Below, piece after piece: positions 59,914-64,000 of a stretch of DNA of 64,000 bases. Numbering within the stretch: the stretch's first letter is position 1; every line of letters starts with the position of its first letter. The stretch is taken from positions 124,001 to 188,000 of the forward strand of contig NZ_LMTI01000004.1 of assembly GCF_001510665.1 (NCBI RefSeq), written 5' to 3'. Both the position numbers and the translations under genes were made by a program. Source of the stretch: Bacillus sp. FJAT-27445 (GTDB lineage: Bacteria; Bacillota; Bacilli; Bacillales; Cytobacillaceae). Under the pieces are notes generated by a model. That model did not search any database. It was not told the origin of the DNA and worked only from the letters and a program-made list of their open reading frames with translations.

Positions 59914-62295
59914 ATGGTCCAAATTGAAAATGAGAAAATCATCATCAATGGAAAAGAGACGTTTTTGTTTGGCGGTGAGCTCCATTACTTCCGTGTTCCC
60001 AGGGAGAATTGGAAACAAAGGATACGAGATGTAAAGGAAGCGGGTGCGAATTTAATTAGCACCTATGTCCCTTGGATTTTCCATGAAATTGAGGAAGGCC
60101 TCATTGACCTCACGGGAAAAACAAGGGCGGAAAGGGATTTGGCGGCTTTTCTAAAATTGGTTGCCGAAGAGGAGATGTATTGCCTCGTTCGTCCCGGACC
60201 TTATGTAATGGCCGAAGTAGTCGATCATGGCGTGCCAACCTGGTTCATCGACAATTACCCTGAAGCGGTTGCAAAAACCAACGAAGGGTCAATTCACCCA
60301 ACAAGGGTTGTCAGCTACATGCATCCGGTATTCCTTGAAAAAGTGGACATTTGGTATAAAGCGGTCTGTGAAATCATCGTTCCTTTTCAGGTCACAAACG
60401 GGGGACCCGTCATCATGTTCCAGCTCGATAACGAAGTTGGAATGTTCCATTGGGTAACCAACCAGCCGGACTTCAACACGGAAACACTGAAACAATTCCA
60501 CCGCTATTTACTTGAAAAATACACTAAAAAAGATTTTGAATCTACATTCAATGTTCCTTTTGAAAGCATAGAGGAACTTTCGCTGAAAAAAATAAAGAAG
60601 CCAGAGCCTGGTTACGCACATGCGTTGCGAAATGAATTTGGGCTTTTCCTTCGCCTGCATTACCGGTCGTTTCTCGAGAGATTAAAAGGATACGCCGAAT
60701 CCAATGGCATCAATGTTCCTTATGTGGTAAACATCCATGGTTTCCATACAGTTGATCTTCTAAAGCGGGGGACTATGTATCCAATCGGGATATCACAGCT
60801 CCTCGAGGCTGCCAAAATAGAAAACGTCCTTGTGGCTGGAGACTATTATATTGGCAATATTGAGTATGACAATTACATCGACATTGTCATGGCAAATGCT
60901 TTTACACGGGCAATCCAGTGGAAGGAACAGCCTTTATTCTCGGCGGAATTCCAAGGTGGAAGCATTCATGATGTACCTAGGCTGCAGCCCACTACCTTTG
61001 ATTTGACTACCCGGCTTTGCGTCGCTGATGGTATGAATGCGGTGAATTACTATATGTTTGCCAGTGGCGAAAACTATGAAAATATCGGCTTGTTTGGAAA
61101 AAGGCACGATTGGCAGGCACCGCTTGGACTGAATGGGGAAAAGAGGCCTCATTACGAGGTTATCCGCCATCTAGGGGGCATGTTCGGGGTGTATGGCAAG
61201 CAGCTTTTGAACGCCGCGCCTGTTTCAGATTTACATATAGGATTTTATCCTGATTATTATATGACCGAATTTTACGATGAGCATACAAAAGCGATGGTCG
61301 ATGAAATTCAGGAGCAACGGGAGGCATTCCTTTATAACGGCCTTGTGAAATCATTGAGGCTGAACAACTATATATTTGAAGCCTGGAACGTAATGGAAGG
61401 CGATAGGATTGATCCTGAGCAGGTTTCAACGCTTTGGATGTTCAGTACGAAATGGATGGATGAGGACATCCAAAAAAAGCTGGTCCGCTATATGGAAGAA
61501 GGAGGGACCCTTGTTTTGTTCCCGGTCCTCCCTACTAAAACGCTTAAAAATGTGCCATGCACCATCCTGAAGGATTATGCAGGAGTGGAAGTATCCGGAC
61601 ATTTCAAGGAAGGTTTCGCAACGATTGGCTCCATCGACAATGTAAGTGTCAAAAGTATGGAAACCTACGATGTTCATGAAGGTGTATTCGCATGGAGCGA
61701 GGAAGAGACTCCAAAGCCAATTGCTTTTGAAAAGAATCTTGGAAATGGAAAGCTTATTATGCTAGGTGCAGCCATAAAGGCTGAATTTAACTACCAAAAC
61801 CGGATTGCTTCAGAACTTGCTCAAAGGGCAGGAATCACAAACCGCTTTGGGCTCGATGATGAATTGGATATCACGGTTAGAAGCGGCTCTTTAGGTGACA
61901 GGTTCTTCTTCATTGAGAATTTCGATGAGTATAAGAAGTACACTTCCATTAGCTATTTCGGCGTACCGCTCATTGGTGGGAAAAAGCTCGAGATAGCCGC
62001 AAGGAGCGGGTTAATGCTTCCGCTACACGTTGATTTGACCGATGATATTAAAATTCTGTATGGAACAGGCGAGATTTTTCAACTGCAGGAAGATGAGGAA
62101 AAGCTTACTGCCACGCTGAAAATCATGCAGAAAGAGGAAGAATTCCTTTTCTCTTCATCATCATGGATAGCAGATGAAACCAGTCAAGTTAAAGTGGAAA
62201 TAGGAGAGTATGAGTCATTTAAAGTGTTCATCCGCTCACCTGAAGAAACAGCGGAGATAACCTTCCGCAAAAGGCTTGAAGGGGGGAATGCCTGA
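59914..62295 (+). CDS. GH35 beta-galactosidase-like glycoside hydrolase
   Basis: A 793-residue cytoplasmic (no signal peptide) GH35 enzyme. The TIM-barrel start reads GGELHYFRVPRENW. RPGPYVMAEVVDHGVPTW follows, then the acid/base motif MFQLDNEVG (Glu174) and the nucleophile in LFSAEFQGG (Glu345). C-terminal beta domains occupy about 430-793. The acid/base context is QLDNE rather than the common QVENE, so the subgroup and linkage may differ from lactase-type enzymes. It would hydrolyse an oligosaccharide imported by the adjacent transport system. It follows lacI by 12 bp. Confidence 0.88.
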   Translation: MVQIENEKIIINGKETFLFGGELHYFRVPRENWKQRIRDVKEAGANLISTYVPWIFHEIEEGLIDLTGKTRAERDLAAFLKLVAEEEMYCLVRPGPYVMAEVVDHGVPTWFIDNYPEAVAKTNEGSIHPTRVVSYMHPVFLEKVDIWYKAVCEIIVPFQVTNGGPVIMFQLDNEVGMFHWVTNQPDFNTETLKQFHRYLLEKYTKKDFESTFNVPFESIEELSLKKIKKPEPGYAHALRNEFGLFLRLHYRSFLERLKGYAESNGINVPYVVNIHGFHTVDLLKRGTMYPIGISQLLEAAKIENVLVAGDYYIGNIEYDNYIDIVMANAFTRAIQWKEQPLFSAEFQGGSIHDVPRLQPTTFDLTTRLCVADGMNAVNYYMFASGENYENIGLFGKRHDWQAPLGLNGEKRPHYEVIRHLGGMFGVYGKQLLNAAPVSDLHIGFYPDYYMTEFYDEHTKAMVDEIQEQREAFLYNGLVKSLRLNNYIFEAWNVMEGDRIDPEQVSTLWMFSTKWMDEDIQKKLVRYMEEGGTLVLFPVLPTKTLKNVPCTILKDYAGVEVSGHFKEGFATIGSIDNVSVKSMETYDVHEGVFAWSEEETPKPIAFEKNLGNGKLIMLGAAIKAEFNYQNRIASELAQRAGITNRFGLDDELDITVRSGSLGDRFFFIENFDEYKKYTSISYFGVPLIGGKKLEIAARSGLMLPLHVDLTDDIKILYGTGEIFQLQEDEEKLTATLKIMQKEEEFLFSSSSWIADETSQVKVEIGEYESFKVFIRSPEETAEITFRKRLEGGNA

Positions 62296-62373
62296 CAAAC
62301 CATTTCTCCCAAGGGCATCCATTAGAAAATGAAATGAATGATGAAAAAATTTAAAAATTGGAGTGGAAATAGG

Positions 62374-63759
62374 ATGAAAAAGATTCTCTCAATTTTTGCC
62401 ATTATGGCACTAGTATTCGCGCTGGCTGCCTGCACCTCAGATAAGACCGATAACAAATCAAAAGAAAAAGATACGAACAAGAATGACAAGAAAGAAGAAG
62501 TCACCATTTCATTCGCGAGCTGGGGATTAGGAACTGAAGAAGAGCAAAACCTTGATCGCCTGATGATTAAGGCATTCCAAGATAAATACCCGCACATTAA
62601 AGTACAAATTGACGAGTCAATCAACCCTGCGGACTGGAATGGTTCCTTGGCTGCGGCTGCAAGCGGCGGGACAATGCCTGATGTATTCATGCTTGCACAG
62701 CTTCCAATGGCAATTTCCAACGACTGGCTGCTGGATGTTAGCGACTTGGCGTCAAAGGATAAGGACTTTGCAAACGTTCCTGAAGCCGTTCAGAATTCTG
62801 CGAAATTCGATGGCAAACTGTTCGCAGTTCCATTTGCCCAGCATTTCCTCGGATTCCTTGTAAACAAGGATTTGTTTAATGCGGCAAACCTTGATGCGCC
62901 GGAATATGGGGTATCCATTGAAGATTTTGTTAAGAGCATTAAAGATGTGACGAATGTTAAGTCTGGGGTTGCTGGAATCAACCATCCATTTACTTTCCCT
63001 GACTGGTATCCTGCGGCTGCCAACGAGAATCTTGGCTGGTTCACCTACAATAATGGCGAGTTCGCGCTTGATAGCAATGAATTTATATCCGCGGTCAACA
63101 CTGCAAAAGACATTTGGACAAACGGGTATGCGTATGAAACATTGACGGATGACCAAAAGGCCAATTTCAAAGGTGAAAACCCCGAGGAAGTATGGCTGAA
63201 CGGTGGAGTAGGCCTGAAATGGGATGGAACATGGACGACTGGCCATCTTAACGAGCAGGCTGGATTTGAATGGGATTTCATCGGAATTCCTGGAGGGCGT
63301 ACTGCCGTAACGAATGACTTTGTTGGTATTTCTAAGTCAACCAAGCATCCGGAAGAAGCATTCCTGTTCTCAAAATGGATGTCATTTGGAAAAGAAGGTT
63401 TCCTGAAGAGGGTTGATATTGCCGACAAGGAAGGCAAGACATTGAATTCCCTGCCTGTAAACAGCGATCAGGAAGTACTTGATGCTTACTTTGAGGTCTT
63501 GGATATTCCTGGAGTACGCACAGCCTATGAAAACCTTGGCAACGCAATTGTTGAACCTGTAAAAACCGCGCCTGGCTACATCCCTGCAAGATGGGAAGCG
63601 CCGACTGGCGTCAAGGTTGGCGATAATGCCAATGCAACAACAGCTGCACTGATTGATAGCTTCATGAAGGGCGAGCTGAAGGCAGAAGACTATGTGAAGC
63701 AGTTGGATCAACTTGCTGACCAGCAAGCGAAGGAAGCAACAGATGCGTTAAATAAGTAA
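62374..63759 (+). CDS. Sugar ABC transporter substrate-binding lipoprotein
   Basis: A 461-residue binding protein of the SBP_bac_1 (maltose-type) family. I start at ATG 62374, 10 nt after GGAG, which gives a textbook lipoprotein signal: MKKILSIFAIMALVFALAAC, lipid-modified Cys20. ATG 62338 would add a hydrophilic extension. The mature domain starts EVTISFASWGLG and has FQDKYPHIKVQIDES, AAASGGTMPDVFML and KWDGTWTTGHL, the usual ligand-cleft segments. It captures the oligosaccharide later cut by the GH35 enzyme. The permease and ATPase genes are not in the window and presumably lie downstream. Confidence 0.92.
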   Translation: MKKILSIFAIMALVFALAACTSDKTDNKSKEKDTNKNDKKEEVTISFASWGLGTEEEQNLDRLMIKAFQDKYPHIKVQIDESINPADWNGSLAAAASGGTMPDVFMLAQLPMAISNDWLLDVSDLASKDKDFANVPEAVQNSAKFDGKLFAVPFAQHFLGFLVNKDLFNAANLDAPEYGVSIEDFVKSIKDVTNVKSGVAGINHPFTFPDWYPAAANENLGWFTYNNGEFALDSNEFISAVNTAKDIWTNGYAYETLTDDQKANFKGENPEEVWLNGGVGLKWDGTWTTGHLNEQAGFEWDFIGIPGGRTAVTNDFVGISKSTKHPEEAFLFSKWMSFGKEGFLKRVDIADKEGKTLNSLPVNSDQEVLDAYFEVLDIPGVRTAYENLGNAIVEPVKTAPGYIPARWEAPTGVKVGDNANATTAALIDSFMKGELKAEDYVKQLDQLADQQAKEATDALNK

Positions 63760-63785
63760 GGCCTATTTTCAAGGAGGTAGAAAGT

Positions 63786-64000
63786 ATGAAATCCAGGATA
63801 TTGATTGGGATGGCGGCGGTACTATTCTTAATTTTTCCGAGCGGGGCTGCTTTTGCAGAAAAAAATGATTCCGCCAGCCGTCCTGTTGAAAATGTCATCG
63901 AAGAACGCTATCATACCATCCTTGAACAATGGGAAAAGAATGGGATTGGCAGCGCCCCGACATTCGGGGCCGCTGTCGCCCCTTCTGATTTTGTTTTGGA
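63786..64000 (+). CDS. Secreted protein, 5' part only, unknown
   Basis: ATG 63786 lies 8 nt after AAGGAGG and opens a frame that runs off the window end after about 71 codons. A clear signal peptide (KSRILIGMAAVLFLIFPSG, cleavage after AFA near residue 24) is followed by a hydrophilic region, VENVIEERYHTILEQWEKN, and then SAPTFGAAVAPSDF. It is exported. Its place 26 bp after the sugar-binding lipoprotein suggests an extracellular partner of the sugar operon, but the visible part is too short for a family call. Confidence 0.75.
   Translation, partial: MKSRILIGMAAVLFLIFPSGAAFAEKNDSASRPVENVIEERYHTILEQWEKNGIGSAPTFGAAVAPSDFVL

Noticed and set aside
1-64000. tRNA, rRNA, insertion sequence, integrase or prophage genes
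   Set aside because: None was recognised on reading both strands; the defence island has no visible integrase or tRNA attachment site.

Overview
The window looks like chromosome from a spore-forming member of the Bacillaceae (Bacillus/Mesobacillus-like). The grounds are strong AGGAGG-type ribosome binding sites, frequent GTG and TTG starts, sigma-A promoters with 16-17 bp spacers, GC-rich hairpin plus T-run terminators, and a gene set typical of that family: potABCD, QueT with a preQ1-I riboswitch, ptb-buk with a perfect cre site, AmiE/NamZ muropeptide recycling, a CgeB-like glycosyltransferase, DUF4023 and DUF4179. No rRNA, tRNA, insertion sequence or CRISPR array was seen.

Layout. 0.3-3.8 kb: an acyl-CoA operon (alpha/beta hydrolase, KASIII-like enzyme, CoA transferase) ending in a broken MaoC hydratase. 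4.0-7.1 kb: AmiE-like amidase and NamZ. 7.2-9.7 kb: a 50-residue acidic protein, SelO, and a LysE-type exporter. 9.8-13.8 kb: potABCD. 14-18.1 kb: a MarR regulator with a heterodimeric ABC exporter. 18.3-21.4 kb: an amino-acid ABC importer and a methyltransferase. 21.8-22.3 kb: a thioredoxin-fold lipoprotein gene with an in-frame TGA at the first position of its CxxC motif, followed at the right distance by a SECIS-like hairpin. This is a candidate selenoprotein that ordinary gene calling splits. 22.4-27.6 kb: a GGDEF/EAL protein, aldose epimerase, Nudix hydrolase, DUF454 protein and QueT.

27.7-35.8 kb is a surface-glycan region. Two glycosyltransferases run forward. A seven-gene reverse operon carries three glycosyltransferases (one CgeB-like), an atypical Ser/Thr kinase, a PIG-L deacetylase, a cysteine-rich protein and UDP-GlcNAc 2-epimerase. 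A spore-surface role is inferred. 36.2-42.3 kb is metabolic and transport: a CNNM/CBS membrane protein, an amino-acid permease, ptb-buk and a LysE-family exporter. 42.4-43.3 kb holds a secreted protein of ten 14-residue repeats and a DUF4023 miniprotein.

43.5-54.5 kb is a defence island. It has a complete type II Wadjet system (jetABCD, anti-plasmid SMC complex with a Toprim nuclease), then a HepT-MntA toxin-antitoxin pair with both diagnostic motifs, then a SWIM zinc-finger gene broken by a 43-bp tandem duplication and bracketed by two perfect palindromes that share a 24-bp core. 54.7-58.6 kb holds a coiled-coil protein, a GNAT acetyltransferase, a glycosyltransferase-like protein and an ECF sigma/DUF4179 anti-sigma pair. 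58.8-64 kb is a sugar-utilisation operon: a LacI regulator with three operators, a GH35 beta-galactosidase, a sugar-binding lipoprotein, and the start of a secreted protein cut by the window end.
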